Part shown: piece after piece, positions 17,601-25,641 of the stretch | Position numbering within the stretch: the first letter of the stretch is position 1 | Layout: the number at the start of each line of letters is the position of its first letter | Source of the DNA: Sphingobacterium sp. UBA4616 | GTDB lineage: Bacteria > Bacteroidota > Bacteroidia > Sphingobacteriales > Sphingobacteriaceae | Assembly (NCBI GenBank): GCA_002386525.1 | Contig: DGIS01000001.1 | Location: forward strand, 46,476-110,475 | DNA: 64,000 bases | Direction of reading: 5' to 3' | Notes under the pieces: generated by a model | What the model saw: the letters and a program-made list of their open reading frames with translations, nothing else | Told to the model about the DNA's origin: nothing | Database searches by the model: none | Position numbers and translations under genes: made by a program

Positions 17601-18038
17601 TTATTCTGTCTCCTCATATTTTTCAGCTCGAGGAATTTTGGCGAGAAAGGGCTCTAGTTCTGCTGGTAATTTTGTTAATTTTCGTTTTTGAAGGTCTAAC
17701 CATGCTCCATCGACATGAACTGTGCAGCAGCGGGTTCCGTCAGAACGAAATACCTGATGCATAAATGAAAACCGGCTATTGTTTTTGTTGTATTTCGTCA
17801 ATTCCACTCTGACTTGTACATATTCGTCCAGATGGATTTCTTTAAAATATAGGAGTTCTTCTCTGAATAGTATAGGGCCGATATGATATTCGGCAAATTT
17901 ATCGAGAGAAAATCCCATCTTGTGCAGCATATTACTGCGGGCCTGTGCACAAATATCAGCGTAAGCAGAATGGCGCATATGTCTATTTGCATCGATCTGC
18001 GCCCAAATGATCTGACCTTCATAAAATATATTTTCCAT
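17601..18038 (-). CDS. hot-dog-fold acyl-CoA thioesterase
   Basis: 145 residues. WAQIDANRHMRHSAYADIC near the N-terminus is the 4-hydroxybenzoyl-CoA-thioesterase/FabZ-like motif in which the conserved Asp/Asn and the following helix form the active site; later blocks are FREELLYFKEIHLDEYVQV, SRFSFMHQVFRSDG and VDGAWLDLQKRKL. The family hydrolyses fatty-acyl or aryl-CoA thioesters in the cytosol; the physiological substrate of this group is not known. It is divergent from the ECF sigma gene at 18157 across 118 bp and shares a terminator with hsp20. Confidence 0.88.
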   Translation of the reverse strand: MENIFYEGQIIWAQIDANRHMRHSAYADICAQARSNMLHKMGFSLDKFAEYHIGPILFREELLYFKEIHLDEYVQVRVELTKYNKNNSRFSFMHQVFRSDGTRCCTVHVDGAWLDLQKRKLTKLPAELEPFLAKIPRAEKYEETE

Positions 18039-18156
18039 AATCTCTAGCGATAAGTCTCTTTTTTAATAACAATTTACATATTTTTAAATAAAGCTGTAAC
18101 ATTTTGCATGTTTACTATACTTATTACCTAAACTAAATTTAATAAAAAGTCGCTAG

Positions 18157-18660
18157 GTGAACCCATCGGAAATAGAATTTCTTAGATTGATTGATGAGAA
18201 TAAAGGTATTCTCGTTAAGGTGAGCCGTATGTATATGGATGATCACGATGGGCGGCAGGACCTGTATCAGGAAATCGTATATCAATTGTGGAAATCCTAC
18301 GGAACATTTAAGCGGGAGAGTAAATTTTCGACATGGATGTATCGTGTTGCTCTTAATACGGCCATGGTATTCTTAAAAAAGGAAAAGAAGCATCAGATTT
18401 ACGATGCGTTGGACGAACGGCATGACGCTGCGGATGAAGGTTATGACGCTGATAAAGACGAGCAATTAAAAGTTTTCTATCAGGCAGTACAGGAACTCAA
18501 TGCAATTGAAAAAGCGCTGATCTTTTTGTTTTTAGAGGGCCAAAGTCATCGGGAAATTGCAGAGAATTTGGGTATATCGGAGGTGAATGCCCGGGTGAAA
18601 TTGAACCGCACAAAAGAGCGAATTCAACAGATCATTAAAAAATATAACTATGAATTTTGA
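18157..18660 (+). CDS. ECF-type RNA polymerase sigma factor
   Basis: 167 residues from a GTG start at 18157; no in-frame ATG offers a complete region 2. Region 2 is seen in DLYQEIVYQLWKSYGTFKRESKFSTWMYRVA and region 4 helix-turn-helix in HREIAENLGISEVNARVKLNRTKERI (shown here as two separate stretches of the protein, about residues 28-58 and 130-155). ECF factors redirect RNA polymerase to a small regulon in response to envelope signals. The partner membrane protein at 18650 overlaps its 3' end by 11 bp, so they form one unit and the partner may act as the anti-sigma factor, although it lacks a recognisable anti-sigma domain. Confidence 0.85.
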   Translation: MNPSEIEFLRLIDENKGILVKVSRMYMDDHDGRQDLYQEIVYQLWKSYGTFKRESKFSTWMYRVALNTAMVFLKKEKKHQIYDALDERHDAADEGYDADKDEQLKVFYQAVQELNAIEKALIFLFLEGQSHREIAENLGISEVNARVKLNRTKERIQQIIKKYNYEF

Positions 18661-19291
18661 TGAGTTAAAGAAATCTTGGCAGGAACAGCCGACAGATGAA
18701 GATTTGCAGAATCCAAATCTCAAGTACTACAAGGAGGTGGGCAATATTATGGGCAAGCTGCGCAAGAACATCAAGCGCGAGTTTATTTCATGGTTGTGTT
18801 GTATGTGTTTTCTATTTTTGGTGCCTATATTGCCCATTTATAAGATCGAAGGTTATGCAGCATTTGCCTATTATTTTTTTATCGTACAGATATCGTTATC
18901 GAGTCTTCTATATTACCGGAGATTTTTTTACTTGGTAAAAAGTACAAAGCAGATCGAACTGTTAGCCTCTAAAGAACATTTGCTCAAAACGTATTACGAT
19001 TTAAAGTATGCCGTTGAGACGTATCGTATTGCAGCTTATGTGATGATTCCACAAGCATTGTTTCTTTATCTGATCATGATCGCCCAGAACCGAACGAGTG
19101 TATGGTTTGATCGATTATATCACTTCAAGGAGACTTTTGCAGCGGATCCTAATTTTATTGTTTGGATGATCCTCTCGGCAATTGTGTCTATTGTTTTGGT
19201 TGTTGGTGTGACGGAAATTATGATTCGTTGCTATTATAGTCGTTACCTCATTCAGATCAAAGAGAAGCTGGATCAATTGGAGACGGAATAA
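18650..19291 (+). CDS. membrane protein coupled to ECF sigma factor (possible anti-sigma)
   Basis: 213 residues. The start MNFDELKKSWQEQP and a soluble N-terminal segment of about 50 residues are followed by four hydrophobic segments (roughly 50-70, 77-95, 128-148 and 172-195) and a short charged tail. Bacteroidota often place such a protein, with an N-terminal LKKxWQ motif, directly after an ECF sigma gene. The 11-bp overlap with the sigma gene implies translational coupling. A role in holding or sensing for the sigma factor is inference from position; no catalytic motif is visible. Confidence 0.65.
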   Translation: MNFDELKKSWQEQPTDEDLQNPNLKYYKEVGNIMGKLRKNIKREFISWLCCMCFLFLVPILPIYKIEGYAAFAYYFFIVQISLSSLLYYRRFFYLVKSTKQIELLASKEHLLKTYYDLKYAVETYRIAAYVMIPQALFLYLIMIAQNRTSVWFDRLYHFKETFAADPNFIVWMILSAIVSIVLVVGVTEIMIRCYYSRYLIQIKEKLDQLETE

Positions 19292-19442
19292 AGACTGTCG
19301 GAGCTAAAACAGGTAAGGTTTTTGTTTGGTGTATTGGTAATAGTATTTTAAATCTATATGAAATATCAACGTCGTTTCACAGCTGGCTGTGTTTTTTGGG
19401 CATGGATATTTCGTATATTGTTATCGAAATCCAAGGTCCGTT

Positions 19443-21095
19443 ATGTTTAATCCGACAAAGAAGTTACAGCGTAGTTCCCAGATCTTAAGTATATTGGCCA
19501 AATATGGTTTTAAAGACGCAATCGCTCGGTTGCCATGGAAAGGGTCTAGAGCGTCGGTAGATCATTCCATTGACGTTGATACAGTCAGTGTATATGCCCG
19601 TATACGTATGGCGCTTGAGGAGTTAGGTCCGGCTTTTATCAAGCTTGGACAATCTGCTTCGACTCGGGAGGGGCTGCTGCCGAAAGATTTGGTAGATGAA
19701 CTTAAACGCCTGGAGGATAATGTTCCGCCTTTTGAAGTGGACATTAAATCTTATCTCGCAGAAGAACTGGCGTTGGATATTGACGCGTATTTTCAGGAGA
19801 TTGTGGCCGAGCCGTTTGCTGCAGCTTCTATCGCTCAGGTGTACAGAGCAACCTTAATAGATGGTACCCAAACGGTGTTAAAGGTGCGACGCCCGGGTAT
19901 CGATGAGATGATGCGCAGTGATCTGGCACTCATGCGTGATATTGCCAAAATCCTGACCATGTACAATGATGTACTGGAAAACCTTAATCTATCTTTGATT
20001 GTCGAATCTTTCTCCATGACTTTGCAGGAGGAGATGTCTTTGGCGATTGAACGACACAATATTGAGCGGTTCGCTAAAAATTTTAAGGGAAATAAAGATA
20101 TAAAGGTGCCCAGGGTTTACCCCGAACTATCGTCTGATCGCGTGCTTTGCATGGAGTATCTGGATGGTTTTAAAGTTACGGATGTGGCAGAAATCAAGCG
20201 GCGGGGAATGGACGTTCAATCGCTTGTTAAGAATGGGATCAATTTGTATCTCGAACAGGTAATTATCCATGGATTCTTCCATGGCGATCCGCATCCAGGG
20301 AATATGATGGTGATGCCAGATGGTCGGATTGCCTTTTTGGATTTTGGAAATATGGGTAAATTATTGGGTATAGACCGTAGGCTGCTGGAAGAGTTTATTC
20401 AATCGGCAATATCGGAGGATGCTGTCCGGCTTGCTGACGTGATTGAAGATGTGGCTGTAGTTAGTCATATACCAGACCGCAATCAGTTTGAGCGCTCGCT
20501 TTATGAGATTTTCGATATGATCGATAATGTATCACTTGGTGATCTTAGCTTAGATTTATTGTTCAATAAATTATGGAAAATTATTGGCGACAATCGCCTG
20601 TATTTTCCGGAGTATATTTATCAGTTGATGCGGGGCATCTCCTTGATGGAGGGGATAGGCCGTCAATTATATCCTGATCTCAACATTATGGAAAGTATTA
20701 AGCCTTTTGCGCGACGGATTATGATGGAAAGGCTCTCTCCGCAGGCAATGTTCAAAAAAGGAAAATATAAAGTGGAGTCGTTTGTTCGTGATGTGGAGAA
20801 ACTACCAGAAGATATGCGTGCGCTAGTACGCTTATTCCGGACAGGAAATTTTACCCTCAACCATCGTTTGATCAGCGCCCGATCTTTCAATACGATCCTA
20901 AGAAAAGGGGTCAATCGTATCGTCATTGGCATTATGTTTATGTCGCTCAATTTGCTGGGCGGAATGATCATCGTGGCTCGAGTTGAACCGAAATGGTGGG
21001 GAATCCCCGTTTTTGCCTGGATATGCTTAGGTTCGGCTTGGGTTTTTGCAGTCTATTTATTTATTGCCATGATTCGGGCAAAGGACAATGATTAA
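19443..21095 (+). CDS. ABC1/UbiB-family atypical kinase
   Basis: 550 residues from ATG 19443 (MFNPTKKLQRSSQILSILAK); an upstream in-frame start at 19389 gives extra residues without family character. The protein shows the UbiB/AarF pattern: the KxGQ-like KLGQSASTREGLLP, an alanine-rich nucleotide loop AAASIAQVY, VLKVRRPG with the ATP-binding Lys, the catalytic HGDPHPGN and metal-binding LDFGNMG. Two C-terminal hydrophobic segments follow, as in UbiB. Family members are ATPases that support isoprenoid-quinone biosynthesis or lipid handling. With menaquinone as the usual quinone in this phylum, its role here may be in quinone or prenyl-lipid trafficking. Confidence 0.9.
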   Translation: MFNPTKKLQRSSQILSILAKYGFKDAIARLPWKGSRASVDHSIDVDTVSVYARIRMALEELGPAFIKLGQSASTREGLLPKDLVDELKRLEDNVPPFEVDIKSYLAEELALDIDAYFQEIVAEPFAAASIAQVYRATLIDGTQTVLKVRRPGIDEMMRSDLALMRDIAKILTMYNDVLENLNLSLIVESFSMTLQEEMSLAIERHNIERFAKNFKGNKDIKVPRVYPELSSDRVLCMEYLDGFKVTDVAEIKRRGMDVQSLVKNGINLYLEQVIIHGFFHGDPHPGNMMVMPDGRIAFLDFGNMGKLLGIDRRLLEEFIQSAISEDAVRLADVIEDVAVVSHIPDRNQFERSLYEIFDMIDNVSLGDLSLDLLFNKLWKIIGDNRLYFPEYIYQLMRGISLMEGIGRQLYPDLNIMESIKPFARRIMMERLSPQAMFKKGKYKVESFVRDVEKLPEDMRALVRLFRTGNFTLNHRLISARSFNTILRKGVNRIVIGIMFMSLNLLGGMIIVARVEPKWWGIPVFAWICLGSAWVFAVYLFIAMIRAKDND

Positions 21096-21170
21096 TCGTA
21101 TCGAATATAGCGTTTTAGTGAAGAGGACTAGTTAGGCATGTTTCTACAGAATAAGATAGGAAATAACAAT

Positions 21171-21956
21171 ATGGAAATTAATCTAAATGGGAAAAAGGCT
21201 TTGATTGGAGCGAGTTCAACGGGTATAGGTGCTGGGATTGCCCGAGTGCTTGCCTCTTGTGGCGTATCGGTAACTTTAGCCTCCCGAAATGAGCAAAAGC
21301 TACAGCATGCCTGTGAAAGTCTAGACAGGTCTAAAGGGCAGGTACATCAATATTTACTGGTGAATTACAACGATCACGAAGCCTATAAAAAACAGATAGC
21401 ACATTATTTTGAGTCGAATAACGTCGATATTTTAATCAACAATTCGAATGGGCCCCAAGCAGGAACCATAGCACAAAAGCATCTTGCAGATTATCAGGAT
21501 GCTTTTGAACTCTTGTTTCAAAATCACTGCTACACGACCGGATGTGCGTTGCCCTATATGCAAGCTAACGGATATGGTCGTATTATTAATGTTTCTTCTT
21601 CTACGGTGAAGGAGCCGGTTTCTAACTTGGTACTATCCAATACCATCCGTACGGCATTGGTTAGTTGGAGTAAATCGTTGGCGGAGGATGTTGCCAAAGA
21701 TGGTGTGACAGTAAACAGCATCTTGACAGGACTATTTGATACCGACCGCATACAGTCGCTAACCAATCTGGATGCACAGCGTTTGGGCATATCCTATGAT
21801 GACGCGCTGCAAATACGCTTAAAACAGGTTCCGGCACAACGTTTGGGTAAACCGGAGGAATATGGCTATCTTGTCGCTTTCCTTTGCTCAACTTACGCAA
21901 GCTATCTTACCGGTGCCAATATTCCGCTGGATGGCGGTCTGCTAAAAGGTCTGTAA
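21171..21956 (+). CDS. SDR-family oxidoreductase lacking the YxxxK catalytic pair
   Basis: 261 residues from ATG 21171 (MEINLNGKKALIGASSTGIG); a start 33 bp upstream is possible but adds unrelated residues. The cofactor motif GASSTGIGAGIA, NNSNGP (NNAG position), and the C-terminal GANIPLDGG are those of classical SDRs, and the catalytic Ser is in NVSSS (about S143). The position of the usual YxxxK is occupied by S156-N-T-I-R160. Other SDRs with SNxxR at this place are known in bacteria, so this is a subfamily trait more than a random lesion, but a normal SDR proton relay cannot operate. The true reaction, or a non-catalytic role, is open. Confidence 0.85.
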   Translation: MEINLNGKKALIGASSTGIGAGIARVLASCGVSVTLASRNEQKLQHACESLDRSKGQVHQYLLVNYNDHEAYKKQIAHYFESNNVDILINNSNGPQAGTIAQKHLADYQDAFELLFQNHCYTTGCALPYMQANGYGRIINVSSSTVKEPVSNLVLSNTIRTALVSWSKSLAEDVAKDGVTVNSILTGLFDTDRIQSLTNLDAQRLGISYDDALQIRLKQVPAQRLGKPEEYGYLVAFLCSTYASYLTGANIPLDGGLLKGL

Positions 21957-21992
21957 AAAATGATGGCTATCCGATATCAAATCGGATAGCCA
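21957..21992 (-). terminator. hairpin terminator of yceI-like gene
   Basis: TGGCTATCCGAT (21964-21975) and ATCGGATAGCCA (21981-21992) form a perfect 12-bp stem with a 5-nt loop. An A run on the plus strand side (21957-21960) becomes the U tract for the minus-strand YceI gene, which ends at 22022. The convergent SDR gene stops next to it. Confidence 0.8.
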
Positions 21993-22021
21993 CCAAGTTT
22001 GTGTGATTTATTATTTTCCAA

Positions 22022-22615
22022 TTAATTTAACACCAATTCGGTGTTTACAATGATGTCAACATCCGAAGCAACAGCTTCTACACCCGAAGGTAGTTTATCG
22101 TTGTATTTTAATCCAAAATCGTGGCGGTTAATTGTTGTTTTGGCAGTGAAGCCTGCACGTGTTTTGCCCCAAGGATCAGTAATGATTCCTCCATTTTGCG
22201 TGACCTCGAAAGTTACCTTTTTCGTTACATCACGGATTGTTAGATCCGCTACCATCACATATTTTCCTTTTACTTTTGCATTTTTAAAACTAACAGACTT
22301 CAAGGTCATTTTAGGGAATTTTTCTGCAGCAAAGAAATCGTCAGTTTTCAAGTGGTTGTCTCGGGCAGCGACACGTGTATCGATACTGTTGACATCAATA
22401 GAAAAATTGATTTTGGCATTGTTAAAACTTGTACCTGTTGCAGTTTCAACTGTACCTTCTACTTTTGTAAATTCACCATCAACAAAGCTGATACCTAAGT
22501 GTTTTACATCAAATCTTGCATTTGTATGCGCTGGGTCTGCAGACCATTTTACTTGTGCTACAGCAACATTAATCATTAATACTGCTACTGCCAAAACTTG
22601 GAAAAATCTATTCAT
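22022..22615 (-). CDS. exported YceI-family lipocalin-like protein
   Basis: 197 residues with a signal peptide ending VAVAQV. The YceI fold is seen in WSADPAHTNARFDVKHLG, IDVNSIDTRVAARDNHLK, FFAAEKFPKMTLKS, DLTIRDVTKKVTFEV and the C-terminal DVDIIVNTELV. YceI proteins are periplasmic beta-barrels that bind isoprenoid or amphiphilic molecules; in several bacteria they are stress or respiration linked. Its promoter region holds a clear palindrome (22648-22670), and the next gene upstream on the same strand is a Crp/Fnr regulator, so regulation by that neighbour is plausible. Confidence 0.93.
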   Translation of the reverse strand: MNRFFQVLAVAVLMINVAVAQVKWSADPAHTNARFDVKHLGISFVDGEFTKVEGTVETATGTSFNNAKINFSIDVNSIDTRVAARDNHLKTDDFFAAEKFPKMTLKSVSFKNAKVKGKYVMVADLTIRDVTKKVTFEVTQNGGIITDPWGKTRAGFTAKTTINRHDFGLKYNDKLPSGVEAVASDVDIIVNTELVLN

Positions 22616-22647
22616 CTTGTTTTCTTTTTATTTAGATAACTGAAATA

Positions 22648-22670
22648 TGTTCAAATTGTTTGTTTGAACA
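22648..22670. promoter_or_regulatory. palindromic operator candidate upstream of yceI
   Basis: TGTTCAAA (22648-22655) and TTTGAACA (22663-22670) are perfect 8-bp arms with a 7-bp spacer, 33 bp upstream of the YceI start and downstream of the Crp/Fnr gene stop. Size and symmetry suit a dimeric regulator. Its use by the adjacent Crp/Fnr protein is inference. Confidence 0.5.
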
Positions 22671-22718
22671 AACTTCTGCAAAGTTGGTATAAACTTGTAA
22701 AGAAAAAATTGATGTAGG

Positions 22719-23306
22719 TCAAGAATTTCGATTCGGCTTTAATAGCTGTCTTTTTAGGCGACTAAGAAACTCTTGTGTGACGCCGAGATAGGAAGCTAAT
22801 TGCATATTTGAAATCCTAGGGTAGATTTTGGGATACCTCTTGATAAAATCAAGATATCTCTCCTGAGCAGTAAATCCGATACTCGAAATGATACGATGTT
22901 GGGATGCGATCTGTGCACGCTGTGCCATTATCCTCGAAAGTTTTTCAAAGATTGGATGATCTTTGTAGAGTTTGTCTTTATCTTTTTTTGACAGGGTAAG
23001 CACGACAGCGTTTTCTAGCGCCTGGATGTTTTGTAGTGCCGGCTCCTGATAGTTGAAGCTCGCAATATCACCAATCCACCAATCTTCAATCGCAAATTGT
23101 AGGATATGTTCTATCCCGTCGGCAGTGATATAGAATGATTTAAATAGACCGCTCACCACATATGCTTCATGATGGCAAACTTCACCGGCGCGTAGAAAAT
23201 AGTCTTTTTTCTTTATTTTTTTGACTTGATAACGTGAAACGATGTCATTCAGCTCGTCCTCTGTGACATCAATACGTTGTTTTACAAATTCCCTAAATTG
23301 TTCCAT
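22719..23306 (-). CDS. Crp/Fnr-family transcriptional regulator
   Basis: 195 residues from the ATG complementary to 23304-23306 (MEQFREFVKQRIDVTEDELND). An upstream in-frame start gives 20 extra residues not typical of the family. The N-terminal cNMP-binding-like domain (KKKDYFLRAGEVCHHEAYV, ILQFAIEDWWIGD) and a C-terminal helix-turn-helix (MQLASYLGVTQEFLSRLKRQ) are clear. No Fe-S cysteines are seen. It lies 103 bp upstream of the YceI gene on the same strand and may control it through the palindrome at 22648-22670. Effector unknown. Confidence 0.87.
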   Translation of the reverse strand: MEQFREFVKQRIDVTEDELNDIVSRYQVKKIKKKDYFLRAGEVCHHEAYVVSGLFKSFYITADGIEHILQFAIEDWWIGDIASFNYQEPALQNIQALENAVVLTLSKKDKDKLYKDHPIFEKLSRIMAQRAQIASQHRIISSIGFTAQERYLDFIKRYPKIYPRISNMQLASYLGVTQEFLSRLKRQLLKPNRNS

Positions 23307-23553
23307 TTGGCTGTAAAATACAAAATTTTGTAAAGCTAATTTAACATGCGCTAAGATTCCTGTCAATAGCTAATTCAGATTAGGCTTACGATTACACTGA
23401 GATTAGCTTCATCCTCGAATAAAATTTTTGTTAAGATCTACATTTCTGTGTAATATTTATCTTGTTAGCCCCTTAATTTAGCTAGTTTCATCATTAATTG
23501 GTATATTCTATAGAAATTGAAATATTTTGATTACTAAACTAGCACTGTGTCGC

Positions 23554-24093
23554 ATGAAGTTTGTCGCTCCCAACACGCTCGAAAATGATAATGTCTTATT
23601 AAGGATCATGGAACCATCGGATTTCGATGCGCTATACCAAGTTGCCAAGGATCCACTGATCTGGGAACAGCATCCCAATAAAGACCGTTGGAAAGAAGAT
23701 GTTTTCCGCCAATTTTTTGAGTCTGCTTTAGCAAGCAAATCGGCTTATTTAATCTATGACAAGAAGAATGCTGCATGTATTGGCAGTACACGGTACTATG
23801 GGCTTGACGAGGTTGGAAGATCAATTTTTGTTGGATTTACGTTTTATGCGCGCGCTTATTGGGGGGTGGGCATTAATCCTTTGGTCAAAGAGATGATGTT
23901 TGACTTTGCATTCAATTTTGTAGACAGCATTTTTATGCATGTTGGTGCGGAGAATTATCGCTCACAGAAGGCCGTGGAACGCTTGGGGGCACTTAAAGTC
24001 GCCGAGCGGATGGTGAGTTTTGTAAATGAACCTGAGAGGAAGAATTTTGAATATGTGCTGGAGAAATCTTCTTGGCTGCGCGCCAAGAGATAA
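23554..24093 (+). CDS. GNAT-family N-acetyltransferase, RimJ/RimL type
   Basis: 179 residues from ATG 23554 (MKFVAPNTLENDNVLLRIMEP). The GNAT core is present: VLLRIMEPSDFDAL at the start, IGSTRYYGLDE, a VGFTFYARAYWGVGIN segment in the acetyl-CoA-binding position, and NYRSQKAVERLGA. This is the pattern of the ribosomal-protein acetyltransferase branch (Acetyltransf_3), whose members also modify small molecules. Cytosolic. No neighbour points to the substrate. Confidence 0.85.
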   Translation: MKFVAPNTLENDNVLLRIMEPSDFDALYQVAKDPLIWEQHPNKDRWKEDVFRQFFESALASKSAYLIYDKKNAACIGSTRYYGLDEVGRSIFVGFTFYARAYWGVGINPLVKEMMFDFAFNFVDSIFMHVGAENYRSQKAVERLGALKVAERMVSFVNEPERKNFEYVLEKSSWLRAKR

Positions 24094-24101
24094 GGTGATT
24101 A

Positions 24102-24503
24102 TTATCCCTTGACGCCGCTAAGTATGCTCCCTATAATGACTGCTAATACGATCAATGTAATGATGATATAAAGCTTGTCCTTTTCGATTACAAATCCAAA
24201 TAGTGAACCAATTACCCGTACAATAGGGGTGCAAATCAGTAAAAGGACTCCAAGCTGTATGACTTGGGGGACATTTCGGCTGAATGCGCCAGTAATGATC
24301 CCAGTAATTGTAGTGTTGGCGTTTTCCTCACCGACAAAATCGCTGTAATTTGGTACAGTTTCCTGTCCATGAACAATCAGGTAGAGGATGCCGCCGAGGA
24401 CGAGAATGGAAGAAGCGATGACAACTCCTGTTCGTAAAATTTGTCCGACGAGTAGCGAGATATCTTTGTCTCCCCAATAATGTTTGGAAAATACGTGTTT
24501 CAT
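24102..24503 (-). CDS. DUF1634 membrane protein, TauE/SafE partner
   Basis: 133 residues with three hydrophobic segments (about 22-45, 75-98 and 106-130). DISLLVGQILRTGVVIAS and VIQLGVLLLICTPIVRV are hallmarks of DUF1634. The gene lies 78 bp downstream of the TauE/SafE-like exporter on the same strand, the pairing in which the family is usually found, and is presumed to be an accessory subunit. Its biochemical role is not known. Confidence 0.88.
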   Translation of the reverse strand: MKHVFSKHYWGDKDISLLVGQILRTGVVIASSILVLGGILYLIVHGQETVPNYSDFVGEENANTTITGIITGAFSRNVPQVIQLGVLLLICTPIVRVIGSLFGFVIEKDKLYIIITLIVLAVIIGSILSGVKG

Positions 24504-24581
24504 TTTGATTATTTATTTTCCTTCTTCGTATAGATGAAGGTTCTTACACAATTAATTATGCCATTGTGTAACGTATGTTTT

Positions 24582-25415
24582 TTAAAATTTATGTTGGAAT
24601 CCATTGAAAATCATCTCTAAGGCCACGAATGTTATGGCGACAGCGAAAATGATCCGTAAAGTCTTTGGATTCATACGTTTTAGGAGCTTAGATCCTGTAA
24701 TGGCACCACCTAATACCCCTAAAATTACCGGAAATGCAATACCTGGATCCATATAACCTCTTTGCAGATACACGACAGCAGAAGCTGCTGCGGTAACACC
24801 GATCATAAAGTTACTCGTTGTTGTACTGACTTTAAATGGAATTTTCATCATGCTATCCATTGCAAGTACTTTAAGGGATCCGGAACCAATCCCCAATAAA
24901 CCGGAGATAACACCCGCCACACCCATCAATGAAAAGCCTCCCACAATATTGGTTAGCTTGTAGGGAATTAATTTTCCCTCCACTGGATACGTACTGTTTA
25001 GCTTTAGTTTTTCAGCTAAAGGGGAACCTCCAGCGTGTGCGTGCTCATTTTTTTTACGCACAGTCATGGCTGCCGAGAAGATTAGTACAAAACCAAAGAT
25101 TATGGCGATGGTATTCGTGGGCATATAAATGGCGATAACAGCTCCAATGACCGCCCCAATAGTGGTAGCGATTTCTAAAAACATACCTAGCCGGATATTG
25201 GTAATGCCTTCCTTGACATAAGCTGTTGCGGCACCGGAAGAAGTGGCTATGGAAGCAAGCAATGCTGCTCCAATGGCATAACGAATATCAACATGAAAAA
25301 AGAGTGTCAATAAAGGTATCACAACGACCCCTCCGCCTAAGCCTGTCAGCGATCCTAATAGCCCTGCTACAAACGCACCTAGGAGAAGGATGATTGTAAA
25401 CGTGAGAATAGTCAT
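24582..25415 (-). CDS. TauE/SafE (TSUP) family membrane exporter
   Basis: 277 residues from the ATG complementary to 25413-25415 (MTILTFTIILLLGAFVAGLLG); a further 38 codons upstream are open but highly charged and not family-like. About eight hydrophobic segments, with the two repeats GLLGSLTGLGGGVVVIPLL and GVISGLLGIGSGSLKVLAM that define the family. Members export sulfite, sulfoacetate, taurine-derived or other organo-sulfur anions across the inner membrane. Followed by its DUF1634 partner. No sulfur metabolism genes are adjacent, so the substrate is open. Confidence 0.9.
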   Translation of the reverse strand: MTILTFTIILLLGAFVAGLLGSLTGLGGGVVVIPLLTLFFHVDIRYAIGAALLASIATSSGAATAYVKEGITNIRLGMFLEIATTIGAVIGAVIAIYMPTNTIAIIFGFVLIFSAAMTVRKKNEHAHAGGSPLAEKLKLNSTYPVEGKLIPYKLTNIVGGFSLMGVAGVISGLLGIGSGSLKVLAMDSMMKIPFKVSTTTSNFMIGVTAAASAVVYLQRGYMDPGIAFPVILGVLGGAITGSKLLKRMNPKTLRIIFAVAITFVALEMIFNGFQHKF

Positions 25416-25641
25416 AAATATATTATTTGTTTTGATCCTTACAACACAAATTGTTTTAAGGAAGGTAATTTGTTTCAAAATTAAGGGCTTTTTATCGCTT
25501 TTTAAACATAAAAGCCGCAAGAGATACAATTGTTACATCGATACTGCCTCAGCAATTGGCATGTGTTGTGGCCTTGTCGCTTAGTGTAGTATCGATGGCG
25601 CTCATTGATCGAAGTAAATTGTATACAAGCTATAGACAACA

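Noticed and set aside
22041..22643. Plus-strand open frame of 200 codons
   Set aside because: Fully antisense to the well-supported yceI-like gene; likely a by-product of codon use.
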